DNA from: a virus
Strand: one strand, 5' to 3'
Length of the DNA stretch: 64,000 nt
IMG/VR virus record: IMGVR_UViG_3300042386_001233
Coordinates: 62,001-126,000 of that record
Positions 27,541 to 35,990 of this stretch are shown here, piece by piece. Both the position numbers and the translations under genes were made by a program. The stretch's first letter is position 1; every line of letters begins with the position of its first letter. The notes under the pieces were generated by a model. It ran no database searches. It was given only the letters and a program-made list of their open reading frames with translations, and had not been told where the DNA came from.

Positions 27541-28135
27541 TACTTTTCTCGTATTGAATAAACGGTTCCCACTCTGATAATACCTGAGTGTTATCTATAC
27601 TAGACAATTCCTTATACCAAGGCAAGTACTCTACTGAGTATTTCGGCTCAACAGGAGATTGTAGTAGTGTCATTCCTGCTTCGTTAGGTGTTTTATTGCC
27701 CTTTTTATGGTTGCATGGTCTACAGGCAGTTACTATATTATGCCAATTAGTAGACGCTTTTCTGTTTGGGGCATATCTACTTTTAGGTATAATATGATCA
27801 TACGTTAATTGAGAATTAGAGCACTTTTGCCCACAATATTGACATGTAAAATTATCTCTAATAAATAGATTATGTCTAGAAAAATTAATCTTTCTACCGT
27901 AGAGATTAAAATATCTGATTGTTCTAGCAACAGATGGGACTGGAAATCTTTTCCCATTTGGACCATGAATATTCTTGTCTTTATAATAGTCTAGTATTTC
28001 AATACCATAACTACTATCGTTTTCATATTTCATAGACCAGACAATAGCCCTCTGCCAAGAGATAATTCGCAGAGGGGTCATGTCCGCATTTAATAATAAA
28101 CACTTACTGTGTTCAGCTTTGTTGCTCATAACCAT
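27518..28135 (-). CDS. HNH endonuclease
   Basis: 205 aa (an ATG at 28129 is an alternative start). The HNH core is C-x2-C (CQYCGQ), then YDHIIPKSR (DH), NIVTACRPCNHKKGN (N and the second C-x2-C, then N-H), at about residues 97-147. The N-terminus (LLLNADMTPLRIISWQRAI) is the conserved front of stand-alone HNH enzymes of this type. Such nucleases serve as homing enzymes or packaging helpers; here it lies within an early operon, so mobile origin is plausible but unproven. Confidence 0.85.
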   Translation of the reverse strand: MVMSNKAEHSKCLLLNADMTPLRIISWQRAIVWSMKYENDSSYGIEILDYYKDKNIHGPNGKRFPVPSVARTIRYFNLYGRKINFSRHNLFIRDNFTCQYCGQKCSNSQLTYDHIIPKSRYAPNRKASTNWHNIVTACRPCNHKKGNKTPNEAGMTLLQSPVEPKYSVEYLPWYKELSSIDNTQVLSEWEPFIQYEKSNGTHISS

Positions 28136-28844
28136 CTAGTTTAGATAAGATCTTAGCAATGATTGGATTACGCACTATATCACATGATTCTAGTCTGGCA
28201 CAACCAATCCCGTCTATTCCTTGTAAAGCTTCAATCATACTAGCAAAACCACCCTGTAAATGTCTGTTTAGGTCTGACTGACCAACATCTCCAGTTAGTA
28301 CCATTTTACTATCTGTGCCTGTGCGAGTTATTAACATTTTAAGTTGCTCATAGGAAGAATTCTGACACTCATCTGCTACAATAAAAGCATTATGAAAATT
28401 ACGACCTCTCATTAAACCTAATGGAACAACTTCAATTTTATTGTTTAGCTTTAAGGAAGTATACTGAGCAGTTGATATAAAATAGTTGACTTCATCAAGA
28501 ACAGGCAGAAGGTATGGATGTAATTTTTCTTCTGCCGACCCTGGAAGATAACCTATTTTTTCTCCTGCTTCAATTATAGGCCGAGTTATGATAATTTTCT
28601 TTACTTTTTCGTCAAGAAGATACTCTATAGCCATACCTATAGCAATGTGTGTTTTTCCGCTACCCGCTAACCCTTGACAAAAGGTTATTGTATTTTCTGC
28701 TATGGTTCTAATATACTCTTTTTGATTTTCACTTCTTGGTCTTAATCTATTTCTGTATACATTAACAACCTGCGTAGGCTCTAGAGGATTGGTAAGATTG
28801 ATTACTTTGGACTTCTTTTTGGCAGCTTTGTTGTTTTTTCTCAA
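28113..28844 (-). CDS. phoH: PhoH-family P-loop ATPase
   Basis: 243 aa from the TTG at 28844, chosen because AAAGGA lies 8 nt upstream; an in-frame start at 28880 has no such site and would overlap the promoter. Walker A is GLAGSGKT, and VADECQNSSYEQLKMLITR is the Walker B and following helix of PhoH. LVLTGD-type sensor (MVLTGDVGQSD) is present. PhoH is a frequent phage auxiliary gene, with ATPase and possibly RNA-related activity; its phage role is not settled. It is preceded by the GGTGTAT promoter-like motif. Confidence 0.9.
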   Translation of the reverse strand: MRKNNKAAKKKSKVINLTNPLEPTQVVNVYRNRLRPRSENQKEYIRTIAENTITFCQGLAGSGKTHIAIGMAIEYLLDEKVKKIIITRPIIEAGEKIGYLPGSAEEKLHPYLLPVLDEVNYFISTAQYTSLKLNNKIEVVPLGLMRGRNFHNAFIVADECQNSSYEQLKMLITRTGTDSKMVLTGDVGQSDLNRHLQGGFASMIEALQGIDGIGCARLESCDIVRNPIIAKILSKLDGYEQQS

Positions 28845-28879
28845 GAGTATTCCTTTGTAAAAACGGAGTATAATTACCA

Positions 28880-28900
28880 ATTATGCATTAATAATACACC
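28880..28900 (-). promoter_or_regulatory. GGTGTAT promoter-like motif upstream of phoH
   Basis: GGTGTAT (rc of 28894-28900) followed after 8 nt by CATAAT (rc of 28880-28885), 36 nt before the TTG start of phoH. It lies in one of the few noncoding gaps of this region. It is one of seven occurrences of the same arrangement in the window. Confidence 0.5.
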
Positions 28901-28915
28901 ATTGTTAATTTAATA

Positions 28916-29341
28916 TTATTTACCGCTAGAACCGAAGCCACCGTTAGATCTTGAGGTTTCTCCTAAGCTATTGGTCTCTTGAAATGTAACAGAATGATAG
29001 GTTTCAAAAATAATTTGTGCTATCCTATCACCACGTGAGATTTTGAACATATTGTTTTGGTCTGTATTGTACAAAACCACCCCTATTTCTCCTCTATAGC
29101 CGGGATCTATAACTCCAGCCAAGACATCTATACCATTTTTAAATGCTAGTCCAGACCGTGGTGCTATGCGACCATAGATGCCACTGGGCATGGATAGGGA
29201 GATACCTGTGCGAACTAGTTTTCTGGTTAATGGGAAAATAACCATATCTTCTACAGAATACAGGTCAGCACCAGCGTCATCAATATTAGCTCTTGATGGT
29301 GCTTTAGCTAACTCGTTTAGTTTTACAAAATCAATATTCAT
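28916..29341 (-). CDS. dut: dUTPase (trimeric type)
   Basis: 141 aa from the ATG at 29341, just after the RNR stop. All five motifs of trimeric dUTPases are visible in order: DDAGADLYS, PRSGLAFKNG, GVIDPGYRGEIGV, RGDRIAQIIF and the C-terminal P-loop-like RSNGGFGSSG that closes over the substrate. It hydrolyses dUTP to dUMP, supplying dTMP precursor and preventing uracil incorporation. It forms a nucleotide cluster with RNR and dCMP deaminase. Confidence 0.95.
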   Translation of the reverse strand: MNIDFVKLNELAKAPSRANIDDAGADLYSVEDMVIFPLTRKLVRTGISLSMPSGIYGRIAPRSGLAFKNGIDVLAGVIDPGYRGEIGVVLYNTDQNNMFKISRGDRIAQIIFETYHSVTFQETNSLGETSRSNGGFGSSGK

Positions 29342-29343
29342 AC

Positions 29344-31536
29344 TTATAGTAGACATGCTCCACCAGCACAGCTGATTTCTTCTATTCCTGCTGTATTGTC
29401 TTCTAGTTCTGATAATTGAGTGTAGTCAACCTTGGTAAACCCATTGAATAGATCACAATAGATCTTCCAATTATATACATCTTTCATGCAATATGTTAAA
29501 CGACGTAAATCAGAATCGAAGTATTTACTAGCAAAATTTGTCATTTTTGTCACAAACTTTAGCTTATTTGGATCGTCTGTTTCTTTAGTCTGATTTAGGC
29601 TGACATAATCACATGCTGCCCACAGATTATTATTAAAGGCATTCAAGCCTAATTCAATTAATCCAGAGCACCACAAGGCAGCATCTCCATATTCCTTTAC
29701 TATTTCTCTGCTAGTATAAACAGTAGTAAAAGGAGCCTGTGGATAATCTTTATCTCCACTTTGTGGTATCAATGATATGCCAGCAAAATATTTTCTATTA
29801 TCATAGATAAATCTAGCAACACTTTCCCATTCATCCGGCTTAACTGTTACTGTATTGCTAACGTTATGACTAAGATAGTCTTGTGTACATAGCGATCTAT
29901 TCTTTCCAGAATATACCCAATTTTTTTGAGTATCTTTAACAACCTTTAGCATCTCTACTGCCGGTAATTGATTCTTTAACTTTGCACCATCGGGTACCTC
30001 AATAGGAAACTTAATAACCTCATCAGTATTGTTAGCAGACCATGATGACTTTTCACATGCCTGTGGGTTTAGTTTCTTAAAGTATTGATACGGTGCTTCT
30101 AAGACATTCGCTTGAACGTGCCTAATATATCTTTTAGCATGGTGCGGGTGTATTCCGGAGCTAGTACCAAGCATACTGCTGCTCGTTCCTTCTGGCTTTA
30201 AACAGGTTACTCTAGCTGCTTGATTAATACCTATAGCTTTAGCCATTAGCTTGTTTGTTTCAACAGCGATCTTTGCTCCGTTCTTTAATGCTTTTTCTGT
30301 TAGCACCAAATCATGTTTTTCCATAGTTCCTGTTAATGAGACTCCCAACAAAGCTTCTCTCTCAAATATCTTACAACTAATTTCTCCAAGATAATCTAGC
30401 TTTGTAAATCCTGCTTGTAAAGTACCAATGATAGCTGCTGCTTTACATCTCTCATAAAAATCTTCTTCATCTTCTATTGATGAGCAGTTAATTGTGGAGA
30501 GATTACATCCTTGCCATCCACTCTTTCCGCTTTCTTCATCCACTGGCCACATACCGACTTCAACGCAAGGATTAAATGTCATTTCTGTAGAATCACTCCA
30601 AATAAATCCTGGCTCTCCGAATTCTTTCACAGACTGCATTAAAGCGTCGAACTCTTCGTATGTTGTTGAATCTTTTATTAGAAGTGCTGAGTTATTGCTT
30701 CTTGCTCTTTGTGGATTGTCCATATACCAATTGCCCGTTTTAGCTTTAGCCATTTCTATATCGTCATGACTGAATAAAGCCAAAGAAGCACTTCGTCGAA
30801 CACCACCAGATAAAACCGCGTCACTACTATGCATGATAATATCATAAGCATCAATTGGTCTAAGTTTCTTTTGACCATTATAGATACATCTATCTAGCAA
30901 AGTTCTGATTTTTTCTAGTCCGTTGGCTAGGGGTTCGTATCCAGGAGCTTTGCCTACTCCGGATGCTAATGATGATCCTTTTGGTCTAATATTGGAATAA
31001 TCAAACACTATGTGACTATTCTTATATTGTTTGAATTCTTCTACTGGCTTACTAAAGTAGGAACTTAGTAATACTCCAAGAGAATTTGCCCAGCCTTCGA
31101 TACTATCTTCAATTACGTATTTTACTGCTTGATCTTCTTTAACATCATGTTCTAGTGACGGTAGCTTGGATACATGATGCTTTTGAACACTGAATCCAGT
31201 ACCGGATCCACAGAGCAGTAACCAAAAACATTCTTGAAAAAATCTTAAGCGATCACAGTATGAACTTGTGCAATTATAGATTTTCGCATGTCTCTTTAGG
31301 ATAGGGTCTCCTCCAAACTGTAGTGCTCTTTGTGATCCAAGCACTTTTCTTTTTAGCATTAGTTCATATGCCCAGTCGATGTCGTTTGTAATGCCCTTGT
31401 CAGCATAAAAGGAATGCATCATATTCTTAACACGATCTACTGCTTCTTTCCATGTTTCTCTGCGATTTTTATCTTCAATCCAACGAGCATATTTGCTAAC
31501 GAAAGTATAGTTCTGTAATTCTTGCAGAGCTGACAT
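29344..31536 (-). CDS. Class II (adenosylcobalamin-dependent) ribonucleoside-triphosphate reductase
   Basis: 730 aa. C89 (NCTSSY) and C344 (GCNLSTIN) are the redox pair and C324 in NPCVEVG is the radical cysteine, with E326 beside it. The C-terminus CAGGACLL matches the C-E-G-G-A-C shuttle of the monomeric Lactobacillus-type RTPR, so C723 and C728 regenerate the active site. No small radical-generating subunit is encoded nearby, as expected for a B12 enzyme. It reduces NTPs to dNTPs for phage DNA synthesis and needs host cobalamin. AGGAG lies just before the ATG, inside the upstream small ORF. Confidence 0.93.
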   Translation of the reverse strand: MSALQELQNYTFVSKYARWIEDKNRRETWKEAVDRVKNMMHSFYADKGITNDIDWAYELMLKRKVLGSQRALQFGGDPILKRHAKIYNCTSSYCDRLRFFQECFWLLLCGSGTGFSVQKHHVSKLPSLEHDVKEDQAVKYVIEDSIEGWANSLGVLLSSYFSKPVEEFKQYKNSHIVFDYSNIRPKGSSLASGVGKAPGYEPLANGLEKIRTLLDRCIYNGQKKLRPIDAYDIIMHSSDAVLSGGVRRSASLALFSHDDIEMAKAKTGNWYMDNPQRARSNNSALLIKDSTTYEEFDALMQSVKEFGEPGFIWSDSTEMTFNPCVEVGMWPVDEESGKSGWQGCNLSTINCSSIEDEEDFYERCKAAAIIGTLQAGFTKLDYLGEISCKIFEREALLGVSLTGTMEKHDLVLTEKALKNGAKIAVETNKLMAKAIGINQAARVTCLKPEGTSSSMLGTSSGIHPHHAKRYIRHVQANVLEAPYQYFKKLNPQACEKSSWSANNTDEVIKFPIEVPDGAKLKNQLPAVEMLKVVKDTQKNWVYSGKNRSLCTQDYLSHNVSNTVTVKPDEWESVARFIYDNRKYFAGISLIPQSGDKDYPQAPFTTVYTSREIVKEYGDAALWCSGLIELGLNAFNNNLWAACDYVSLNQTKETDDPNKLKFVTKMTNFASKYFDSDLRRLTYCMKDVYNWKIYCDLFNGFTKVDYTQLSELEDNTAGIEEISCAGGACLL

Positions 31537-31676
31537 TATGATCTCCTAGTGTTTAGAATCGCCGCTAATCCGATTATAACAGCGGCATGAAAAGAATAAT
31601 TTATAGTGTCAATATTTGTATTAAAAAATCGTTGATACATATATACGACTGTTGAAATGTAAAATGCTATAGACAT
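31536..31676 (-). CDS. Small 46-aa membrane protein between deaminase and RNR
   Basis: 46 aa. ATG at 31676 lies 2 nt after the dCMP deaminase stop, and the TAA forms TAATG with the RNR start. The sequence has a hydrophobic C-terminal segment (FHAAVIIGLAAIL) that could span or touch the membrane, and a Tyr/Phe-rich front. Coupling on both sides supports translation; there is no strong ribosome-binding site. Function unknown. Confidence 0.45.
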   Translation of the reverse strand: MSIAFYISTVVYMYQRFFNTNIDTINYSFHAAVIIGLAAILNTRRS

Positions 31677-31678
31677 GA

Positions 31679-32143
31679 TTATACACCGTTAATATTTTTA
31701 ATCCAAGATAAATCTGGTCTTATCCTAACTATCTTAATGCCGCTCATTTGTACGAATAAATCAAATCTTTTTTTTGCATCTTCATCAAATAAGTGAGTAC
31801 CATGATCATCGGACATTACCACAGAAGTAACACCTTCTTGCCATAAAGCCATAATACAATCATTACAACTTTGACCAGTTACGTACGCTATACCATTATC
31901 TGGCCTAACAACACAATTACTTAAAGCATTTCGTTCTGCATGAATCATCCACGGATATTTTTCTGGGCGAGTCTTTGGAAGGTCATCATCATCTAATCCT
32001 CGGGGGTAACCATTGTAGCCCACGCCAAGAATTCTATTATTCTGATCTGTGATTACGCATCCGTGTTGGGTGTGAATATCATGACTTCTTTGAGACACCA
32101 CCTTTGACAAACCTAAAAAATAATCGGTCCAGATCGGTCTCAT
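31679..32143 (-). CDS. dCMP deaminase (zinc-dependent)
   Basis: 154 aa. The zinc ligands and catalytic Glu are H68-A-E70 and C93-x2-C96 (SCNDC). The front (DYFLGLSKVVSQRSHD, then GCVITD-N-RILGVGYNGYPRG) is the T4/eukaryote-type dCMP deaminase signature. It makes dUMP from dCMP, complementing the dUTPase for thymidylate supply. A neighbouring thymidylate synthase is not present in this window. Confidence 0.92.
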   Translation of the reverse strand: MRPIWTDYFLGLSKVVSQRSHDIHTQHGCVITDQNNRILGVGYNGYPRGLDDDDLPKTRPEKYPWMIHAERNALSNCVVRPDNGIAYVTGQSCNDCIMALWQEGVTSVVMSDDHGTHLFDEDAKKRFDLFVQMSGIKIVRIRPDLSWIKNINGV

Positions 32144-32258
32144 TATTTGTTACTATTTCCGAAGACATTTTTCTTGATGCCACACGCATCAAGAGTAGGT
32201 TATTATACGCAGAGGCCATGGATGTAGCAACAGCTCTGTTTAATTTTCTTCTTTGCAT
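32079..32258 (-). CDS. Small 59-aa basic protein overlapping the dCMP deaminase start
   Basis: ATG at 32258 lies inside the end of the upstream glycosyltransferase-like gene; the TGA stop is at 32079-32081. Residues 6-33 (KLNRAVATSMASAYNNLLL, then RVASRKMSSEIV) look like a compact helical protein. This frame fills the only gap between 32144 and 32239. It overlaps the deaminase gene by 65 nt, which is long for this genome and the main doubt; no strong ribosome-binding site is visible. Confidence 0.4.
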   Translation of the reverse strand: MQRRKLNRAVATSMASAYNNLLLMRVASRKMSSEIVTNNETDLDRLFFRFVKGGVSKKS

Positions 32259-33067
32259 CTGCGCTCTAGATTTTCATATAATTCATCATACTCTTTGAGC
32301 ATATAGTGGTGTAACTGATGTGAGTTTTTACTATGTAAAAAAGATCCATAAAAATCAGAAATACCATGAGAGGCTAATTGTTTATGTTCTAGTGTATTTG
32401 ACGCATACTTGATATTTAATTGATTTAATATACAGAATATAAAAAATGCTCTTTCATGAACATATGCGCCAAAAGGATCGTGTCTGAATACTTCTGTCAT
32501 TGGTAGAAACCAATCAACAAACTTATTAAGGATTTGTTTAGATAAGGTTATATTGGTTGTTGTTGGCCAAAATTTATACTGATGTTTGTTAGCGTCTACA
32601 AATTGTTGTAAGTCAATATTGTAAATTTTTTTAAGAGATATTGCTAACCATGGGGTGCTTTTATAGAATACATAATGGTCCGTGAGTGTTTTATTGTATC
32701 CTATAATATAATTATTCTTGTTGTATTTGTTAATTAAACCAGCATTTATTTGATGAAATTTGGTATCAAGTTCTATATCATATTCTAATAAGCAAATATT
32801 CTTATTTTGATAAAGACTGTTTTTGACAACAGCATACCAAGCGACAAAGCTACATAGATAAGGATATTCTTCTAAATTATATTTTAGATTTCTACAAATA
32901 ATAGTTTCGTGATCTAAGTGATTCAGCTTACTTGTTTTTCCATTTCCAACAAATAAGAACTTATAACTAGGAAGATTGCGAAAAATATTTTTATTTATTT
33001 GCTGATTAATAATATCTTGGTCATGACAAACTATAAAATAATCTATCTTACTACCAATAGGATCCAT
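32240..33067 (-). CDS. Putative glycosyltransferase (GT-A-like) of glycan module 2
   Basis: 275 aa from the ATG at 33067, with TAGGAAT about 10 nt upstream; a start further upstream at 33127 is unlikely. YFIVCHDQDI at the front and ICLLEYDIELDTKF near residue 100 (a D-x-E/D-like acidic strand end) fit GT-A-like or DUF4422-like glycan enzymes. HDPFGAYVHERAFFIF near the C-terminus may form the second catalytic loop. It is the last gene of the large glycan module. The substrate is unknown. Confidence 0.5.
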   Translation of the reverse strand: MDPIGSKIDYFIVCHDQDIINQQINKNIFRNLPSYKFLFVGNGKTSKLNHLDHETIICRNLKYNLEEYPYLCSFVAWYAVVKNSLYQNKNICLLEYDIELDTKFHQINAGLINKYNKNNYIIGYNKTLTDHYVFYKSTPWLAISLKKIYNIDLQQFVDANKHQYKFWPTTTNITLSKQILNKFVDWFLPMTEVFRHDPFGAYVHERAFFIFCILNQLNIKYASNTLEHKQLASHGISDFYGSFLHSKNSHQLHHYMLKEYDELYENLERRCKEEN

Positions 33068-33896
33068 TTTCAATATTCCTATATGACTCTGGAGTTTCTT
33101 CTGGGAGTGGCCTAGTCCAGTATTCATTAATAAAATTTTTAGAGCCGTGTCTATTATATTGCGCCCATCTATTTCCCATTATACCAAATAATAATTGGAG
33201 TGCCCCGCCCATATGAATAGCTGTTTTATTCAAATGTTTTTTAATGTAGGCTCCTAACGGAAGACCAAATGCCCCACACCCAATCAGAGCAACATCAAAA
33301 TCTATATTATTGATTTCATCTTGCATTGTATATAAACTATCAAACCAGTCATAATTCATATTATTACCGATATTTTGAATGGCTTTCATTGTTATTAATT
33401 CGAATTCTGGTAAAATATTAGTACCAACAAACAAATGCTGTCTATTCTTATAGTTCTGCTCTATGCTTTTTTGAAATGGATGTATAACTAAGACTCTTTT
33501 GTCTTTTAATGCTTCGGTCCAGGGATTTTGAGGAAAATGATATGGTTCTAATCCCCATAAATAAAAGGGTATAGCATTAGGACAATAGTTAGCAATAAGA
33601 CGACTATAATTAGGGGTACAACCAATGAAAGCTACGAGGTCTAATAACCCAATACAGTCGCTATATTTTTTACTAAAAGCATAAAGATAATCCTGATCAT
33701 TAGGATAAATCCCAGCAGGAGACCGAGAGTTTTGCACCATCTGATTGGTACAGGCTTTATTGTCTAGCAACATAGTACATACAATATCGCACTCTGTTAC
33801 ACCGGATCTGCCAACAAAAAATATTTCTTTTTTCTCAAGACGTTCTTTAATTAAATTATTGCCCTCTATTTCTCTTAAAATATTGATAGTAGTCAT
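33051..33896 (-). CDS. GT-D-like putative glycosyltransferase
   Basis: 281 aa. FFVGRSGVTECDIV near residues 26-39 and VALIGCGAFGLPLGAYIK (about 203-220) followed by KTAIHMGGALQLLFGIMGNRW are the hallmark strands of a family that I associate with GT-D-fold glycosyltransferases (SP_1767/DUF1792-like); the Gly-rich turn precedes an E/Q-containing helix. A W-E/N-R/P-rich end (NEYWTRPLPEETP) follows. The family attribution is from memory and moderate. It overlaps neighbours by 4 and 17 nt. Confidence 0.5.
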   Translation of the reverse strand: MTTINILREIEGNNLIKERLEKKEIFFVGRSGVTECDIVCTMLLDNKACTNQMVQNSRSPAGIYPNDQDYLYAFSKKYSDCIGLLDLVAFIGCTPNYSRLIANYCPNAIPFYLWGLEPYHFPQNPWTEALKDKRVLVIHPFQKSIEQNYKNRQHLFVGTNILPEFELITMKAIQNIGNNMNYDWFDSLYTMQDEINNIDFDVALIGCGAFGLPLGAYIKKHLNKTAIHMGGALQLLFGIMGNRWAQYNRHGSKNFINEYWTRPLPEETPESYRNIENGSYW

Positions 33897-35221
33897 AATA
33901 TAGTTTTATTTTGATTGTTTATTAAAAGAGTTATCCAATTAAAGAACTCATCCTGTACATTCATAATACTTGTTGGTTGATAGGGGTCAATTGGTATTTC
34001 TATAACATTTGTTGGCTTAGTTAGCTTGCCAAAAAAAGCCTCTTTACAGTCGTATGTAGAAAGCAATCTTCCCATAGAATAAAAGTCATCCGGGAATACT
34101 CTTCCTTTAGCCATAGTAAATAATGGTATATTATATAAGCATGGTATATTACATCCAGAACAATTAGTTCCAACAACGCCCATACAATAGTTTTGATAAA
34201 AACAAGCCTGTTTTTCAACTGAATATGCTATTAATACTTCTTCTCCATCAACAGATTTAGCCATATTAATTTCACTATCTGTACATGCTACAATAATAGG
34301 ATATAGTCCTCTTTTTTTAATTAGAGCACAAACATCTTTTAATTGTGCCGCAGAAGCCAAACCCGCCCTACGAGTATTATCTGAGTGTATTAAGACCGCA
34401 ATATATTTTTTATTTAAAACTATACCATTAGAATTTTTAAGTAAGATTTTATTGTTTTGAAATAAATCTTTAATAATGTCTGTACCATAGATACTTGGAA
34501 ATGTATTTTTAGAAATGCATCTGGTTAATGATTGATATTTATCAAGTTCGATATTTATACTATTATTGAGGATTACTGATTCTGAGATATGGCGTATATT
34601 ATGCATCCCATGGTTCCATGTGAATATTGGAGACCAATCAACATACCATATTTCATCAAGACCCATAATTTTATTAAAAGGCTTGACAAAAAATTTGGTC
34701 TTTTGATCTAATATTAAAATGTTATAGGTATCTTTAGATATTTCTTTTTGTGTATGTTCTTTAATTCTTACTATCGCTCTTAAGCAGTCTTGGAAGTGCT
34801 CCGTGCAGATAGCATTAGCGATATAGATTGTTTGTGGCTGTTTATTGGATAGTTTTATTTTTTCTAATCTAGTAATATCGTGATTTGTTTTCATGCTCTC
34901 TATACTATGACGAAAAAACTCACGAGCTTTAATTCTAACTTCTGATACATAGTCCCCTTTAGCACTTGGGGCGAGTTGTTCGTTTCCTGTCCAGGCCCCT
35001 TCTGAATTAATAGTTCCAATATATCTATTAAGGGACCACTTATAATTACCACAGCCATGTCTATTAAAATTGTCTGTAAAATCCCAAAATAGATTTTCTA
35101 AAAAGCAATGTACGGAATCACAATGAACGCACTTATAAGAGAATTCTGATCCTATAAATAGAATTTTTTGATGATCTTCCTTTTGGCAATTAGGGCATTT
35201 AAAGGTGGTTAAAGTTAACAT
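33893..35221 (-). CDS. Zinc-ribbon plus GT-B-like glycan protein
   Basis: 442 aa. The N-terminus has C-x2-C...C-x2-C (FKCPNCQKE, YKCVHCDSV), a zinc ribbon. The central and C-terminal parts look like a GT-B or GT9-like transferase: TIYIANAICTEHFQDCL, YNILILDQ, KYIAVLIHSDNTRR, YPIIVACTD, and GVVGTNCSGCNIPCLYNIPLFTM, which is the donor-side Gly/Cys loop. The zinc ribbon could bind an acceptor or protein partner. It lies within the coupled glycan operon. Confidence 0.5.
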   Translation of the reverse strand: MLTLTTFKCPNCQKEDHQKILFIGSEFSYKCVHCDSVHCFLENLFWDFTDNFNRHGCGNYKWSLNRYIGTINSEGAWTGNEQLAPSAKGDYVSEVRIKAREFFRHSIESMKTNHDITRLEKIKLSNKQPQTIYIANAICTEHFQDCLRAIVRIKEHTQKEISKDTYNILILDQKTKFFVKPFNKIMGLDEIWYVDWSPIFTWNHGMHNIRHISESVILNNSINIELDKYQSLTRCISKNTFPSIYGTDIIKDLFQNNKILLKNSNGIVLNKKYIAVLIHSDNTRRAGLASAAQLKDVCALIKKRGLYPIIVACTDSEINMAKSVDGEEVLIAYSVEKQACFYQNYCMGVVGTNCSGCNIPCLYNIPLFTMAKGRVFPDDFYSMGRLLSTYDCKEAFFGKLTKPTNVIEIPIDPYQPTSIMNVQDEFFNWITLLINNQNKTIL

Positions 35222-35904
35222 TTATTTTTAGCAGCAAACTCTAAACTTTTAATAGTGTCTGATAAGTTTTGTGTTGAGGAGTTATTATTGGTGTCTATAA
35301 AGTATTGAGCAATAGCTTCTAGAGTATTTTTTGATAAGTGCCAAGGGCTAGATATGGACTTTATATTATTAGTATTTTCAGTTATACAAAGAGACTCTTC
35401 TGATATAATTGTGTTTAAATCAATATATTGGGTCTTATTGTTTATTAGAGAAGGCTGAACCACCTCATCAAAATACATTTTTTTTCTCTCTTGAATTCTA
35501 GATCTCATGGATGTAGCACCTATATTGTGGTACATTTCTGATCTATGCCAAGCCGCAGGGGTATCAAAAATCATCATGTTCACATTTAGAGAAGATAAAT
35601 TAAGTAGAATTTCTCTCCATATTTTAAATAGAATAGAAGTTTTTTCGCATAATACTGCCGAGTTTGACCAAGCTGTTAGTACTATTATGTTGGATGGTCT
35701 TAAAGCAGAGAATAGGTAGGTGGTTCCGCACCTTCCCCATTTAACATCAAAAAAGTGATAGTTTTTATGGTTTTTCTTGAAAATCTCTTTTATCTCTAGA
35801 AGATAACAATATCCAACACCCAGAGTAAAATTACCTTCTAGTCCAACAACCTCATCCCAGTCTGAAGATGTTTTAAATTCATTGGTTAAGCTGTCATATT
35901 TCAT
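35215..35904 (-). CDS. Putative SGNH-like hydrolase
   Basis: 229 aa. NIIVLTAWSNSAVLC (about residues 72-86) corresponds to a strand and turn with Asn-Ser, and SSPWHLSKNTLEAIAQYF near residues 185-202 has the H-x-S/G motif and helix of the SGNH/GDSL C-terminal catalytic block. MMIFDTPAAWHRSEMY lies in the middle. If correct, it would deacylate or esterify a glycan. The usual front GDS motif is not obvious, so this is a fold-level guess. Confidence 0.35.
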   Translation of the reverse strand: MKYDSLTNEFKTSSDWDEVVGLEGNFTLGVGYCYLLEIKEIFKKNHKNYHFFDVKWGRCGTTYLFSALRPSNIIVLTAWSNSAVLCEKTSILFKIWREILLNLSSLNVNMMIFDTPAAWHRSEMYHNIGATSMRSRIQERKKMYFDEVVQPSLINNKTQYIDLNTIISEESLCITENTNNIKSISSPWHLSKNTLEAIAQYFIDTNNNSSTQNLSDTIKSLEFAAKNKC

Positions 35905-35975
35905 GTGATATTCTCTATGTAGTTTTTAATATAGTGATTATTAAAATCGGACGATAAAGTTACGAAACTTTCCAT
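35901..35975 (-). CDS. 24-aa coupled micro-ORF or remnant
   Basis: ATG at 35975 has a strong AGAGG box 6 nt upstream; the TGA overlaps the ATG of the next gene. The short peptide ends YIKNYIENIT. It may be a leader that couples translation, or the front of a truncated glycan gene. It occupies most of the gap before the SGNH-like gene. Confidence 0.3.
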   Translation of the reverse strand: MESFVTLSSDFNNHYIKNYIENIT

Positions 35976-35990
35976 TTTTACCTCTTTTTC

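Noticed and set aside
31681-31687. GGTGTAT occurrences inside genes (31681-31687, 40229-40235, 45417-45423)
   Set aside because: They lie in coding sequence without a fitting -10 box and are within what chance predicts. The one at 31681 could in principle serve RNR but sits in the deaminase stop region.
32173-32193. Perfect 8-bp hairpin CTTGATGC/GCATCAAG
   Set aside because: On the minus strand it is followed by A residues, and on the plus strand the T-run lies before it, so it is not an intrinsic terminator. It lies inside the 59-aa frame.
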